Positions 44,735 through 57,454 of a stretch of DNA of 59,339 nt are shown piece by piece (position 1 is the stretch's first letter; the number at the start of each line of letters is the position of its first letter). The DNA comes from Bacilli bacterium. GTDB lineage: Bacteria; Bacillota_I; Bacilli_A; RFN20; CAG-826. Below the pieces are notes generated by a model. That model saw nothing but the letters and a program-made list of their open reading frames with translations. It did no database searches and was not told the DNA's origin. Made by a program: the position numbers and the translations under genes. The stretch covers positions 1-59,339 of the forward strand of contig JAKSVK010000007.1 of NCBI GenBank assembly GCA_024408075.1, given 5' to 3'.

Positions 44735-45859
44735 TTATTTTTTCCAGATTTCTCGATTGACAACATCAATCTTTTCTTTGATATGTTTAACCACTCTTTC
44801 AGAAACATTTGTTACATCATAGTTTTCAGGAGTTGTTCCATTTTTCCAATTTGCTAGTTCTTTATCAATTGCATTCATAATGCCTTGTTTGTCAATTCCT
44901 GAGACAACAATTGTTCCAGCTTCAACTCCTTCAGGTCTTTCAGTAGAAGTTCTAATTAAAACTGCAGGGAAGTGTCTCATCGCACTTTCTTCAGTTAATG
45001 TTCCACTATCAGAAAGACAAATAAATGCATTTTCTTGAAGTTTAACATAGTCTAAGAAACCTAAAGGTTTAAGATTTTGAACAAGTGGATGCATTTTAAA
45101 GTTATTAGCTTCTAATCTCTTTCTTGTTCTTGGATGAGTTGAGAATATCACAGGGACTTGATATTTCTCTGCGATTGCATTAATTGCAGGCATTAATTGA
45201 TTGAAGTTCTTTTCAATATCAATATTTTCTTCTCTATGAGAAGAGACAACAATGTATTTTCCTTTTTCTAATCCAAGTTTATTTAAAATATCACTTTTTT
45301 CAATCTTCTCATTTTGAGCATTTAAAACTTCAAGCATTGGTGAGCCAGTAACAAATGTATATTCAGGTTCAATGCCTTCTTTCATTAAGTTAGCATATGC
45401 GTGATTTGTATATGGAAGATTAATATCTGAAATGTGATCAACAATCTTTCTGTTAATTGTTTCAGGAACATTCCAGTCACCACATCTATTACCTGCTTCC
45501 ATATGGAAGATTGGGAGTTTTAATCTTTTAGCAGAAATTGCACAAAGTGCACTATTAGTATCACCTAAAATTAAAACTGCATCTGGATTTAACTTTTTAA
45601 GTAAGTCATATGACTTAGCAACTGCATTACCAATTGTTTCACCTAAATGACTTCCAGCACATTCAAGATAATAATCTGGTGCTCTTAAATCTAGATCTTC
45701 AAAGAAGACTTGATTAAGTTCATAGTCATAATTTTGTCCAGTATGAACAAGGATATGTTCGATTTCTGGATCTTTATCAAGTGCTTTGATGACTTCACAA
45801 AGACGAATGATTTCTGGTCTTGTACCAATAATGGTAACTACTTTAATTTTTTTATTCAT
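44735..45859 (-). CDS. capG: UDP-N-acetylglucosamine 2-epimerase-like enzyme, CapG/WbjD type (374 aa)
   Basis: WecB-type fold: GTRPEIIRL (12-20), VHTGQNYDYEL, VLGDTNSALCAI-type motif as ILGDTNSALCA, HMEAGNRCGDW and SHREENID. The family inverts C2 of UDP-HexNAc. Because it follows CapE and CapF homologues in one operon, the CapG/WbjD role is most likely: final epimerisation to UDP-N-acetyl-L-fucosamine. GNRCGDWNVPETINR is the variant seen in that branch rather than ordinary MnaA. SD AGGTAG precedes the start. Confidence 0.87.
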   Translation of the reverse strand: MNKKIKVVTIIGTRPEIIRLCEVIKALDKDPEIEHILVHTGQNYDYELNQVFFEDLDLRAPDYYLECAGSHLGETIGNAVAKSYDLLKKLNPDAVLILGDTNSALCAISAKRLKLPIFHMEAGNRCGDWNVPETINRKIVDHISDINLPYTNHAYANLMKEGIEPEYTFVTGSPMLEVLNAQNEKIEKSDILNKLGLEKGKYIVVSSHREENIDIEKNFNQLMPAINAIAEKYQVPVIFSTHPRTRKRLEANNFKMHPLVQNLKPLGFLDYVKLQENAFICLSDSGTLTEESAMRHFPAVLIRTSTERPEGVEAGTIVVSGIDKQGIMNAIDKELANWKNGTTPENYDVTNVSERVVKHIKEKIDVVNREIWKK

Positions 45860-45870
45860 TTTTCTACCTC

Positions 45871-46965
45871 TTATAAATCCTCTTTAAATGTATCAGGAGT
45901 TCTATCATCATATATTTCACTTATCCACATTATAGTATGACTATTTGTTTTACCAATGTTTTTAATACTATGTGTGTAATAAGGAATAATATTAATAGGA
46001 TTAGGATTTTCTCCAGTTACAACATTCTCTATTAAATCATTATTTTTAATATTACGTTGTTTAATTGCACAGTTTCCAATAACTGTATAAAATATTTCTT
46101 TCTTATAAGTATGATAATGACCACCTTTGGTTATATCTGGGAAAGAAATATTCTCAGAAATTTGTCCATATTTCTTAGACTTATAAAGTTCTTCAAAAGA
46201 ACCTCTTTGGTCTGCGGCATAATTGAATTTATATCCTTCGTCAGAAAGATAATCACAGAATGTCTTAAATAATTTTAATTCAAAATCATCATGTATTAGT
46301 GGAAGATGACGATCTGATTCAATTTCATTTTTAAAATAATTAAGTAAATCAGCAAGTCTTCCTAAAGAGCAATCATATGTTGGATTTACATAATTAATTT
46401 CTTTACTTCCTGGATGATCTTTAAGTTCGATAACTCTTAAGAATTCTTCAACAATGTCAGTCACATAATTATAGTGAACAACATAGTTTCGATCTCTAAT
46501 TTCAATAGGCAAATCATGAGCAATGTTATAGCAGAAAGTTGCAGCTGCACTATTGTAGTTTGGTCTGCACCATTTTCCGAACACATTTGCTAGTCTATAA
46601 ACATAAACTGGAAGACCACTATTAAACAAAAAATCTTCAGCCATTTTTTTACTCTTTCCATAGTCATTATCAAGTGCTGCTTGAATAGAAGAAGAGATAA
46701 TTAAAGGCGTAAATTTTTTATTTTTTATAAGCAAATCGACTAGTTTTTTCGTAAAAAACGAATTTCCATCATAAAATTCTTCAACTTTCATTGGACGATT
46801 AATTCCAGCTAAATGAACAACAAAATCACACTGTTTTACATAGTCGATTAATTGTTCTTCAGTAGAGGAAATATCATATGGTAAAACTTCATGTCCTTTC
46901 TTAGTTAAAAGGGCACACATATGTTTACCAATAAATCCATTTGAACCAGTAACTAATACCTTCAT
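45871..46965 (-). CDS. capF: CapF/WbjC-like reductase-epimerase with cupin domain (364 aa)
   Basis: An N-terminal SDR domain binds NAD(P)H (TGSNGFIGKH, 6-15) with a shortened active-site region (SGLPVYVYRLANVFG). A C-terminal cupin (GGHYHTYKKEIFYTV, about 275-290) carries metal-binding His residues. CapF has exactly this bifunctional plan: the cupin epimerises at C3 and the SDR part reduces C4. Middle step of UDP-L-FucNAc synthesis. The start is 4 bases after the CapE stop. Confidence 0.9.
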   Translation of the reverse strand: MKVLVTGSNGFIGKHMCALLTKKGHEVLPYDISSTEEQLIDYVKQCDFVVHLAGINRPMKVEEFYDGNSFFTKKLVDLLIKNKKFTPLIISSSIQAALDNDYGKSKKMAEDFLFNSGLPVYVYRLANVFGKWCRPNYNSAAATFCYNIAHDLPIEIRDRNYVVHYNYVTDIVEEFLRVIELKDHPGSKEINYVNPTYDCSLGRLADLLNYFKNEIESDRHLPLIHDDFELKLFKTFCDYLSDEGYKFNYAADQRGSFEELYKSKKYGQISENISFPDITKGGHYHTYKKEIFYTVIGNCAIKQRNIKNNDLIENVVTGENPNPINIIPYYTHSIKNIGKTNSHTIMWISEIYDDRTPDTFKEDL

Positions 46966-46968
46966 AAA

Positions 46969-48162
46969 TTACTCGTGTTGTTTAACTGGTCCACCAAAGA
47001 GTTCAAGTTTCTTAAGTAACTTTTCCATACCCTTAACATCAAGACGGCCAGTGTTGTGAGAAGTATAGCTTTCTCCTAAATTTAATTTCTTATTTCCTTT
47101 TGAGAAATATTTATCATAGTTCAAATCTCTATTATCAGCTTTAATACAGAAGAAGTTTCCCATATCAACAGACTTGAGCATTTCTTCTTGAGTAACTAAA
47201 GTTTCATAAAGTTTTTCACCGTGTCTAGTACCAATATATGAGATACCAGTTTTTGATTTTGTTAAATTAATAACAGCTTGAGCTAATGTTTCAATTGTTG
47301 CAGCAGGTGCTTTTTGAACGAATAAATCACCTTGCTCACCATGTTCAAAGGCATATAAAACTAGATCAACAGCATCATCAAGAGTCATCATAAATCTTGT
47401 CATATCAGGATTTGTGATAGTAATTGGTTTGCCTTCATGAATTTGATTTAAGAATAGAGGAATAACAGAGCCTCTACTTGCCATAACGTTTCCATATCTA
47501 GTTAAGCAAAGAACTGTATCTCCTGGAAGAAGTTGTCTGCTTCTTGCTATAACGTTCTTTTCCATTAAAGCTTTTGAAATACCCATTGCGTTAATTGGAT
47601 AAGCAGCTTTATCTGTAGATAAGAAGATTGCTTTCTTAACATGATTGCGTACACAAGCAGTAATAACATTATCACTTCCGATAACATTAGTTCTTACAGC
47701 TTCCATTGGGTAGAATTCACAAGAAGGAACTTGTTTAAGAGCTGCAGCAGAGAAGACATAGTCAACTCCTTTAAAAGCATCAACAATCGATTCAAGATTT
47801 CTAACATCACCAATATAGAATTTTAATTTGGAGTTGTTATAAGCCTTTCTCATATCATCTTGTTTCTTTTCATCACGTGAGAGAATTCTGATTTCTTTAA
47901 TTTCAGTGTTTAAGAATCTATCAACAACAGCGTGACCAAAACTTCCAGTTCCTCCAGTAATGAGAAGAACTTTATCTTTTAAGATAGAAGTATCTTTAGC
48001 TGCATATTCTTCTAAACGTTCAATCATTCTTTCAAGTTTAAGTGAATCTGCACTAGCTTCATCAGATTCATAGTTAACAAAAGTTCTCAATGAAGTTCCA
48101 ACAACCTTTGCTGCTTCTTCTTGAGTTAATTTGCATTTTTTGCGTGCTTCTTTTAATGTCAT
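46969..48162 (-). CDS. capE: CapE/WbjB-like UDP-GlcNAc 4,6-dehydratase with N-terminal HTH (397 aa)
   Basis: Residues 1-55 are an XRE-like helix-turn-helix (KEARKKCKLTQEEAAKVVG, then SLRTFVNYES). From residue 62 the SDR enzyme starts: LLITGGTGSFG (67-77), AAALKQVPSCEFYPMEA, and STDKAAYPINAMGISK with Met in place of the SDR tyrosine, as usual for inverting UDP-GlcNAc dehydratases. It should make the 4-keto-6-deoxy intermediate for CapF and CapG. The HTH fusion is unusual. ATG 48162 is preferred (SD GAGGT), since the longer frame to 48243 would cross the promoter. Confidence 0.87.
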   Translation of the reverse strand: MTLKEARKKCKLTQEEAAKVVGTSLRTFVNYESDEASADSLKLERMIERLEEYAAKDTSILKDKVLLITGGTGSFGHAVVDRFLNTEIKEIRILSRDEKKQDDMRKAYNNSKLKFYIGDVRNLESIVDAFKGVDYVFSAAALKQVPSCEFYPMEAVRTNVIGSDNVITACVRNHVKKAIFLSTDKAAYPINAMGISKALMEKNVIARSRQLLPGDTVLCLTRYGNVMASRGSVIPLFLNQIHEGKPITITNPDMTRFMMTLDDAVDLVLYAFEHGEQGDLFVQKAPAATIETLAQAVINLTKSKTGISYIGTRHGEKLYETLVTQEEMLKSVDMGNFFCIKADNRDLNYDKYFSKGNKKLNLGESYTSHNTGRLDVKGMEKLLKKLELFGGPVKQHE

Positions 48163-48183
48163 TTTTACATACCTCGCACGTAT

Positions 48184-48238
48184 ATAATATATAAATATAG
48201 ATATATACTCAATATAAATGTGTAATTTTTGCACATTT
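48184..48238 (-). promoter_or_regulatory. Promoter and operator-like inverted repeat of the capEFG operon
   Basis: Reverse strand TTGAGT (48212-48207), 17-bp spacer, TATTAT (48189-48184). Directly upstream is a perfect inverted repeat AAATGTG (48216-48222) and CACATTT (48232-48238) with a 9-base spacer. An HTH domain on the first enzyme makes autoregulation through this site possible. Confidence 0.6.
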
Positions 48239-48484
48239 TTCAAATCAAACCGGCCAAAAATCTTAAAAAAAAAATAATAAATAATTATCCAAAGACCACC
48301 ATTATAAATAACATAAATTTACTCTATGTATTTATAATTCTTAAGGAATTATATATTTTTGGAAATGAAAAAGTCGCTCGGAATTTAGTAAAAAGTGATC
48401 GAAAAGTCGCTCGGAATTTAGTAAATTTTACGATTTTTGATAGAAGAAATATTGTAAATATTGTTAATAAAACTAACACCAATT
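48239..48484. other. Gene-poor interval with a 33-bp-spaced direct repeat
   Basis: No gene is supported between the capE promoter and the serS terminator. A direct repeat AAAGTCGCTCGGAATTTAGT occurs at about 48370-48389 and 48403-48422 (period 33 bp). On the + strand both copies keep one frame (KVARNLVK, KVARNLVN), so this may be the tail of a decayed gene. No start signal or RBS is seen. Confidence 0.4.
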
Positions 48485-48519
48485 AAAAAACCAGATTCGA
48501 AATAGTAATCTGGTTTTTT
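48485..48519 (-). terminator. Terminator after serS
   Basis: AAAAAACCAGATT (48485-48497) pairs with AATCTGGTTTTTT (48507-48519). With A- and T-runs on both sides it can act in both directions; it lies 21 bp beyond the serS stop. Confidence 0.88.
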
Positions 48520-48540
48520 ATAAATAGATTTCAATTAATA

Positions 48541-49821
48541 TTATTTAATTGGTTTTAAAACTTTAACTCCACCCATAAATGGTTGAAGTACTTCTGGAAC
48601 AAGAACGCTTCCATCAGCTTGTTGATATTGTTCAAGAATAGCTGGGAAGATACGACTTGTAGCAAGACCAGAAGCATTTAATGTATGAACATAACGAGTC
48701 TTTTTAGTTTCGTTATCTCTATATCTGACCATGCCTCTACGTGCTTGATAATCACGTGCATTAGATGCGCTTGATACTTCTTTATAAATTCCAATAGATG
48801 GAAGATATACTTCAATATCATATGTTCTAGCCATTGAATGAGAAATATCTCCAGCAGCTAATTTTGAAATTTGGAAATGTAATCCAAGTTTTTCAACTAA
48901 GCTAGATGCCTTTTTAACTAATTCTTCAAAAGCAGCATCACTATCTTCTGGTTTAGTGTATTGGACCATTTCAACTTTATCAAATTGATAACCTCTGATC
49001 ATTCCACGTTCTTCAGTACGATAACTTCCAGCTTCTCTTCTATAGCAAGGAGTATAAGCGAAATATTTTTTAGGTAATTCTTCTTCGCTTAAAATTTCAT
49101 TTCTATGTAAATTGACTAAAGCTGTTTCTGCTGTAGGAAGGAGGAATCTTTGAGGTTCAAGTCCATTGAGCCAGAAAACATCTTCTTTAAATTTAGGAAA
49201 TTGGCCTGCAACATATCCACTTTCTTCATTTAATAAGTGTGGTGGCAAAATGAATTGATAACCATCTTTTAAATGTTCAGAAATAAAGAAGTTAATAAGT
49301 GCCCATTCAAGTTGTGCACCAAGACCTGTATAAACCCACGAACCATGTCCTGCAATTTTTGCTCCACGGTCATAATCGACAAGTCCGAGAGAGGTTGCGA
49401 GCTCAACATGATCTTTCATTTTGAAAGCAAATTCTGGTTTCTTTCCAAATGTATGAATGACCTTGTTATTTTCTTTTCCTCCACCGACTAAATCGTCATC
49501 AGGAATGTTAGGTAAAACGACTAAAATGCTATTAATTTTTTCGTCAATTTCTTTTAATTTCCATTCAAATTCCGCATTATTTTTTGCAATTTGCTTAACT
49601 TGAGCAAAAATAGCATTTACGTCTCCACCTTCTTTTTTCACTTGTGGAACTGAGGCAGAAAGTTTGTTTTGAGTAGCCTTGTTATCTTCAACAATTTTAA
49701 GCAATTTTCTCTTCTCTCCATCAAGAGCTAAGAGTTCAGTAAAATCAACATCCCAAAGTTTTTTCTTGAGAGCTTCTTTTACATATTCTGGCTTTTCTCG
49801 AATGATATTTATATCAATCAT
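48541..49821 (-). CDS. serS: Seryl-tRNA synthetase (426 aa)
   Basis: N-terminal coiled-coil arm (about 30-105) that grips the long variable arm of tRNA-Ser, then a class II catalytic core: FYRREAGSYRTEERGMIRGY-type motif 2 (here CYRREAGSYRTEERG, RGYQFDKVEM) and an ending with MVRYRDNETKK, HTLNASGLATSR. Charges tRNA-Ser with serine. It follows gyrA by 21 bp with its own AAGGA site and appears to be the last gene of the recF-gyrBA-serS run. Confidence 0.97.
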   Translation of the reverse strand: MIDINIIREKPEYVKEALKKKLWDVDFTELLALDGEKRKLLKIVEDNKATQNKLSASVPQVKKEGGDVNAIFAQVKQIAKNNAEFEWKLKEIDEKINSILVVLPNIPDDDLVGGGKENNKVIHTFGKKPEFAFKMKDHVELATSLGLVDYDRGAKIAGHGSWVYTGLGAQLEWALINFFISEHLKDGYQFILPPHLLNEESGYVAGQFPKFKEDVFWLNGLEPQRFLLPTAETALVNLHRNEILSEEELPKKYFAYTPCYRREAGSYRTEERGMIRGYQFDKVEMVQYTKPEDSDAAFEELVKKASSLVEKLGLHFQISKLAAGDISHSMARTYDIEVYLPSIGIYKEVSSASNARDYQARRGMVRYRDNETKKTRYVHTLNASGLATSRIFPAILEQYQQADGSVLVPEVLQPFMGGVKVLKPIK

Positions 49822-49842
49822 ATTTAATCCTTCTGAAGATAG

Positions 49843-52515
49843 TTATTCTTCATCATTATTTGGTTCTAAAGCAGTATCGGTTGATGCATCTGACATTGCT
49901 TCTGCTTCAACTTCTTCTCCTTCTTCAGGGAATTCTTCTTCACTTGGTTCTTCATGAGGAACAATAGCGATAGAAACAATTCTTTGTCTGCCTTCAAGAT
50001 TCATGACTTTAACACCAGAAGTATTTCTTCCACAGACTCTAATTTGAGCAAGTGGAGTTCTAATAACAATTCCAGCATTCGTGATACACATTAAGTCATC
50101 TTCAAGGTTAACAGTCTTAACAGCAATTAAATCTCCAACCTTTTCATTTGCTTTAAGTGTTGTAACACCTTTAGCACCACGTTTGGTCTTACGATAAACT
50201 GTTTGTTTTTCGCCGTTTTCATCAACAAGGATTTCACCATTTTCATCTCTTTCATAAAAATCAGTTAATTTTCCAAATCCTTTTGATGTCATAGCTAAGA
50301 TATGATCACCTTCTGAAGAAGAAGTAATACCAACAACGAATTCTTCTTCAGTTAAATCAATACCTTTAACACCACTTGCAGTTCTACCCATTGGACGAAC
50401 TTGAGTTGCATCAAAGTTACAAATCTTAGCGTTATTTCCAGCAATACCAATAATAGATTCATCATCAACTTGTTTAACTTCAAGTAATGAGTCACCTTCT
50501 CTTAAATCAATTGCAATCTTACCGTTTTGACGAATAGATGCATATTCTTCAATCTTGGTCTTTTTAACAACACCCATTTTTGTAAAGAACATGAGATATT
50601 TTCCTTCTGTATATTCATCACAAGTAATAATAGATTTAACATTTTCGCCTTTTTCTATATTAATTAAATTAATTACAGGCACGCCTTTACTTGCTTTAGA
50701 GAATTCTGGAATTTGATATCCTCTAATACGATATACTTTTCCAAAATCTGTAAAGAAGAGAAGATCGGTATGAGTTTTGGTGTAAACCATGTTATCTACG
50801 ATATCATCTTCATTAGTGGACATACCTCTAACGCCTCTCCCACCACGATGTTGAGCTTTAAATGAGTCAGATGTTAATCTTTTAACATAACCACCTCTTG
50901 TAATAGCAACAACGATATTTTCTTGTGGAATAAGATCTTCGTCATCAATACTTGCAAGTTCATTAGAAATTTCAGTTCTACGTTCATCAGCGAATTTCTC
51001 TTTAATTTCAGTAAGTTCTTCAATGACAACTTCGATTTCATTTTCTCTAGTAGAAAGAATTCTATTGTATTCTTTGATATTGTCTTCTAATTGAAGTTTT
51101 TCTGCTTCAAGTTTATCTGTTTCAATTCCAGTTAATCTTCTTAAAGTCATAGCTAAAATTGCACCAACTTGAACTTCAGTAAATCCAAATTTCTCCATTA
51201 ATGTCTTTGTTGCGTCTTCTGGAGTTTGGCTAGCCTTAATAATATCAACGATTTCATCAATATTATCGTGACATTTAATAAGACCAAGAACTATATGATG
51301 TCTTTCTTCATCTTTTGCAAGTAAGAACTTTGTTCTTCTTTCAATAATTTCAACTTGATAGTCAAGATAACTTTGAAGCATTACATTAAGTGGAGCAACT
51401 TTTGGTGCATTATCAACTAAGCAAAGCATAATAATGCCATAACTAGTTTGAAGTTGAGTATTTTTATAAAGTTGGTTTAATAAAACTTCAGGAATAATGT
51501 CTCTTCTAACTTCAATAACAACACGAACGCCAAGGTTATTTGATTCATCTCTAACTTCAGTAATTCCATCAATAACTTTATCTCTTGCTAAAGCAACAAT
51601 GTTTTCTACCATCGTAGCCTTATTTACTTGATAAGGAACTTCATCAACAACAATTCTTTTTAAAGCACCATGTTCACCACGTTCTTCGATGTGACATCTA
51701 CTTCTAATTGCAATACTTCCAGTACCAGTTTCGTAAGCATCTCTAATTCCATTACGTCCTAAAATGATTGCACCAGTTGGGAAATCAGGGCCTTTAATAT
51801 AATCCATTAATTCAACATTAGTGATTTGAGGATTTCTTGCAATAGCAATAACTCCATCAATAACTTCACCTAAATTATGAGGTGGAATATTTGTGGCCAT
51901 ACCAACAGCGATACCACTACTACCATTAACTAATAAGTTAGGGAATCTAGAAGGTAAGACGCTTGGTTCTTGTTCACTACCATCATAGTTATCGACAAAG
52001 TCGACAACATCACAGTTAATATCTCTTACCATTTCAAGAGCGATTTTTGTCATTCTTGCTTCGGTATAACGCATAGCTGCAGCTTCATCACCATCCATAG
52101 AACCAAAGTTACCATGTCCATCAACGAGAGTGTGTCTCATTGAGAATGGTTGAGCAAGTCTAACTAATGTTTGATAAATTGCAGAGTCACCATGTGGGTG
52201 ATATTTTCCCATGACGTCTCCAACAATTCTTGCTGATTTCTTATGAGGTTTATCTGGAGTCATGCCACTTTCATGCATTCCGTAGATAATTCTACGGTGA
52301 ACAGGTTTTAAACCATCTCTTGCATCTGGAATAGCACGAGAAACGATAACTGACATTGCATAATCAAGGAAGGAACTTTTAACAAGTTCAACAGTAGAAA
52401 CATCTTGAAGTCCTGGAACAATACCAGCTTCAACTTCATCAAGAGCTTCTTCATTAACAGTTTCTTCTTGTTCTTCTTCGATTACTTCTTTATTTTCTTC
52501 ATCTTCATAAAACAT
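49843..52515 (-). CDS. gyrA: DNA gyrase subunit A (890 aa)
   Basis: Catalytic Tyr150 in [14 protein letters not shown]/winged-helix region [20 protein letters not shown]-terminal six-bladed pinwheel with the GyrA box QRRGGRG equivalent [10 protein letters not shown], which supports negative supercoiling. An acidic N-terminal extension of about 30 residues and an acidic C-terminal tail ([15 protein letters not shown]) flank the core. In the quinolone pocket Ser111 is kept but Gln115 (CAA) stands where D or E is usual. Works with GyrB encoded directly upstream. Confidence 0.97.
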   Translation of the reverse strand: MFYEDEENKEVIEEEQEETVNEEALDEVEAGIVPGLQDVSTVELVKSSFLDYAMSVIVSRAIPDARDGLKPVHRRIIYGMHESGMTPDKPHKKSARIVGDVMGKYHPHGDSAIYQTLVRLAQPFSMRHTLVDGHGNFGSMDGDEAAAMRYTEARMTKIALEMVRDINCDVVDFVDNYDGSEQEPSVLPSRFPNLLVNGSSGIAVGMATNIPPHNLGEVIDGVIAIARNPQITNVELMDYIKGPDFPTGAIILGRNGIRDAYETGTGSIAIRSRCHIEERGEHGALKRIVVDEVPYQVNKATMVENIVALARDKVIDGITEVRDESNNLGVRVVIEVRRDIIPEVLLNQLYKNTQLQTSYGIIMLCLVDNAPKVAPLNVMLQSYLDYQVEIIERRTKFLLAKDEERHHIVLGLIKCHDNIDEIVDIIKASQTPEDATKTLMEKFGFTEVQVGAILAMTLRRLTGIETDKLEAEKLQLEDNIKEYNRILSTRENEIEVVIEELTEIKEKFADERRTEISNELASIDDEDLIPQENIVVAITRGGYVKRLTSDSFKAQHRGGRGVRGMSTNEDDIVDNMVYTKTHTDLLFFTDFGKVYRIRGYQIPEFSKASKGVPVINLINIEKGENVKSIITCDEYTEGKYLMFFTKMGVVKKTKIEEYASIRQNGKIAIDLREGDSLLEVKQVDDESIIGIAGNNAKICNFDATQVRPMGRTASGVKGIDLTEEEFVVGITSSSEGDHILAMTSKGFGKLTDFYERDENGEILVDENGEKQTVYRKTKRGAKGVTTLKANEKVGDLIAVKTVNLEDDLMCITNAGIVIRTPLAQIRVCGRNTSGVKVMNLEGRQRIVSIAIVPHEEPSEEEFPEEGEEVEAEAMSDASTDTALEPNNDEE

Positions 52516-52532
52516 AAATCTGTTCCTCCTTA

Positions 52533-55672
<3,140 letters not shown>

Positions 55673-55674
55673 AA

Positions 55675-55893
55675 TTACTCAATAACAATTTTCTTGTTTT
55701 CAACTTCAACCACATCTCCGTGATAAAGCTTCCTACCACGTCGATTTTCATTTTCACCATTGACTACAACTGGGTTATTTTGAAGAAAGATTTTTGCCAT
55801 CCCTCCAGTAGAAATAACTCCGCTTAACTTTAAAACCACGTTTAATGTAACGTATTCTTGGTTTTCTCTGAGTTTTACGGTTGTGGTAGTCAT
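55675..55893 (-). CDS. S4-domain RNA-binding protein, YaaA type (72 aa)
   Basis: Small S4-like fold: EYVTLNVVLKLSGVISTGGM, then FLQNNPVVVNGENENRRGRK and GDVVEV. This protein sits between dnaN and recF in most Bacillota; related proteins act around ribosome assembly. An SD (AAAGGG, 55901-55906 on the reverse strand) precedes the start, and a -10 (TATAAT, 55917-55912) marks it as first gene of the recF-gyrBA-serS transcript. Confidence 0.9.
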   Translation of the reverse strand: MTTTTVKLRENQEYVTLNVVLKLSGVISTGGMAKIFLQNNPVVVNGENENRRGRKLYHGDVVEVENKKIVIE

Positions 55894-56140
55894 TTTTTAC
55901 CCTTTGTGACTATTATACACGTTATATGCTCAAAATGGAATAATAATATTCCATAAAATAATATAGTTACGTAATGATACTAAAGTGAGCAAATTATTCT
56001 TAGTTTTGCATATATTAAAAATAACCATTTTATTAGTTGAAAAATAGGTAAAAATACATCATATTGTACATCAATTTGTCCCAAATGGAAGATGTCAAAA
56101 AATGCATAAAATAAAAATGCTTTTGTCCCAAATAAAAAGC
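55894..56140. promoter_or_regulatory. Regulatory interval between dnaN and the S4-recF-gyrBA operon
   Basis: On the reverse strand TATAAT (55917-55912) lies about 18 bases before ATG 55893. A perfect inverted repeat GGAATA (55937-55942) / TATTCC (55947-55952) covers the position of the -35 box. Further out, TTTGTCCCAAAT is present twice (56075-56086 and 56122-56133), the second copy within the loop of an AT-rich hairpin (ATGCTTTT/AAAAAGCAT). No gene is seen. Confidence 0.5.
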
Positions 56141-56170
56141 ATAAAAAAAAGGAACATTTTCATGTCCCTT
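56141..56170 (-). terminator. Terminator after dnaN
   Basis: On the reverse strand AAGGGACAT, loop GAAA, ATGTTCCTT, then a T-run. It separates dnaA-dnaN from the S4-recF-gyrBA operon. Confidence 0.88.
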
Positions 56171-56188
56171 AATATTATTAAATATCAA

Positions 56189-57313
56189 TTAATATGTTCT
56201 AACAGGAGTGACGATTTGTACTACTGATTCATCCTTCGCATTCTTGATTACAAATGGCTTCATTTCACCAACAAATAAGAATGTAACGTCTTCGCTTTCT
56301 AAAGCTCTAATGGCAGAAAGAACGAATTCACTGTTGAATGAAATTTGAAGTGGTTCACCATCAAACTTAAACACATCTAATTTTTCACTAGCTGATCCAA
56401 CTTGAGTAGATTTTGCTGAAACTTCAACAACATCACCATTCATTTGTAAATCAACAACGTTTTCACGATCGATAGAAAGAATATTAACACGATCAATAGC
56501 TTTTATAAGATCTTGAGCATTAACTTCTAAAGAATGGTTTGTAATGTGAGGAATAATGTTTTTAGTATTAGGATACTCACCAACTACTAAACGTGTCGCT
56601 ACGATTGTATTATCGAATTCAAATAAAGCTTTTTTATCTGAGAAAGAAATAGTTACAGCATCAGATAGTTCTAATAAGTGGTCAACTTCAACCATCATCT
56701 TAGCTGGAACGTTAGCTGAAAACATAATACTTGAATCAACAGTAATTTGTTTTCTAGCCATACGTGCTGAATCAGTAGTGGTAGCTGTTAAAACTCCATC
56801 TTCTGCTTCTAAATGCATTGCGGTTAAAATTGGACGTTGTTCTTTTTGGGAAGCTGCAAAAGCAGTTTGGTTTACTAAAGAACTAAATTCAACTTTTGTT
56901 AATTTAAGTTGAGTACCATCTGCTAAAAGATCTACATCTGGATAATCTTCAACTTTAATGCAGTTTAAATTATATTTAATTTTTCCACCAGTAATTAAAG
57001 CAATAGTGGAATCAACAACTTCTAAAGATAATTCTTCAGATTCAATCTTACGTGCCATATCAGTAATGATTTTGGCATTAATTAATGTTGAACCTGGTTC
57101 TATATTACGAATAAATTCTTGATCATCAACTTTAGTTGGAATAGTAGTTTTAATAGTTAATTCATAATTACTTCCAGTAATTGCTAAACCATATTCATCT
57201 AAATCTAATTTAAAGTTACTTAAAGCTGGAATAGCAGATGATTTTGAGTTAACTGCTCTACCTGCTATTAATAATGCTTTTAAGAATTCTTCTCTTTTAA
57301 CAATGAATCTCAT
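56189..57313 (-). CDS. dnaN: DNA polymerase III sliding clamp, beta subunit (374 aa)
   Basis: Three-fold clamp layout of normal length: MRFIVKREEFLKALLIAGRAV at the start, VDLLADGTQLKL-type segment, STDSARMARK-like motif TTDSARMARKQI, SVVGEYPNTKNI equivalent VVGEYPNTKNIIP, and the final KPFVIKNAKDESVVQIVTPVRTY, which ends in the P-V-R-T/tyr motif next to the clamp-binding pocket. Tethers polymerase III. SD GAAAGGAA before ATG 57313. Immediately downstream of dnaA and the second half of oriC. Confidence 0.97.
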   Translation of the reverse strand: MRFIVKREEFLKALLIAGRAVNSKSSAIPALSNFKLDLDEYGLAITGSNYELTIKTTIPTKVDDQEFIRNIEPGSTLINAKIITDMARKIESEELSLEVVDSTIALITGGKIKYNLNCIKVEDYPDVDLLADGTQLKLTKVEFSSLVNQTAFAASQKEQRPILTAMHLEAEDGVLTATTTDSARMARKQITVDSSIMFSANVPAKMMVEVDHLLELSDAVTISFSDKKALFEFDNTIVATRLVVGEYPNTKNIIPHITNHSLEVNAQDLIKAIDRVNILSIDRENVVDLQMNGDVVEVSAKSTQVGSASEKLDVFKFDGEPLQISFNSEFVLSAIRALESEDVTFLFVGEMKPFVIKNAKDESVVQIVTPVRTY

Positions 57314-57454
57314 GAGTATTTATTCCTTTCTTTTATTTTTATATATTATTAATAATTATTATCTCGGTGGATAATGTGGATAACTTCCTGTTTTGTTAAT
57401 TTATCTTATTTTATCACAACAAGATTGAACATTACCATTTATTTTCAATAAATA
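57314..57454. other. oriC, dnaA-dnaN intergenic part with tandem DnaA boxes
   Basis: Two abutting DnaA boxes on the reverse strand: TTATCCACA (57383-57375, perfect) and TTATCCACC (57374-57366, one mismatch). Immediately after them comes GAGATAATAATTATTAATAA, a very AT-rich run with TTATTA-type triplets. This is the geometry of the bacterial unwinding element (boxes, then trio-like AT-rich DNA) as known in Bacillus. Confidence 0.7.

Noticed and set aside
48229-48486. 85-residue protein on the + strand
   Set aside because: Low-complexity frame with no RBS, overlapping the capE operator; the repeat is real but the gene is not supported.
49822-49842. T-box leader before serS
   Set aside because: Only 21 bp separate gyrA and serS, so no T-box structure fits.
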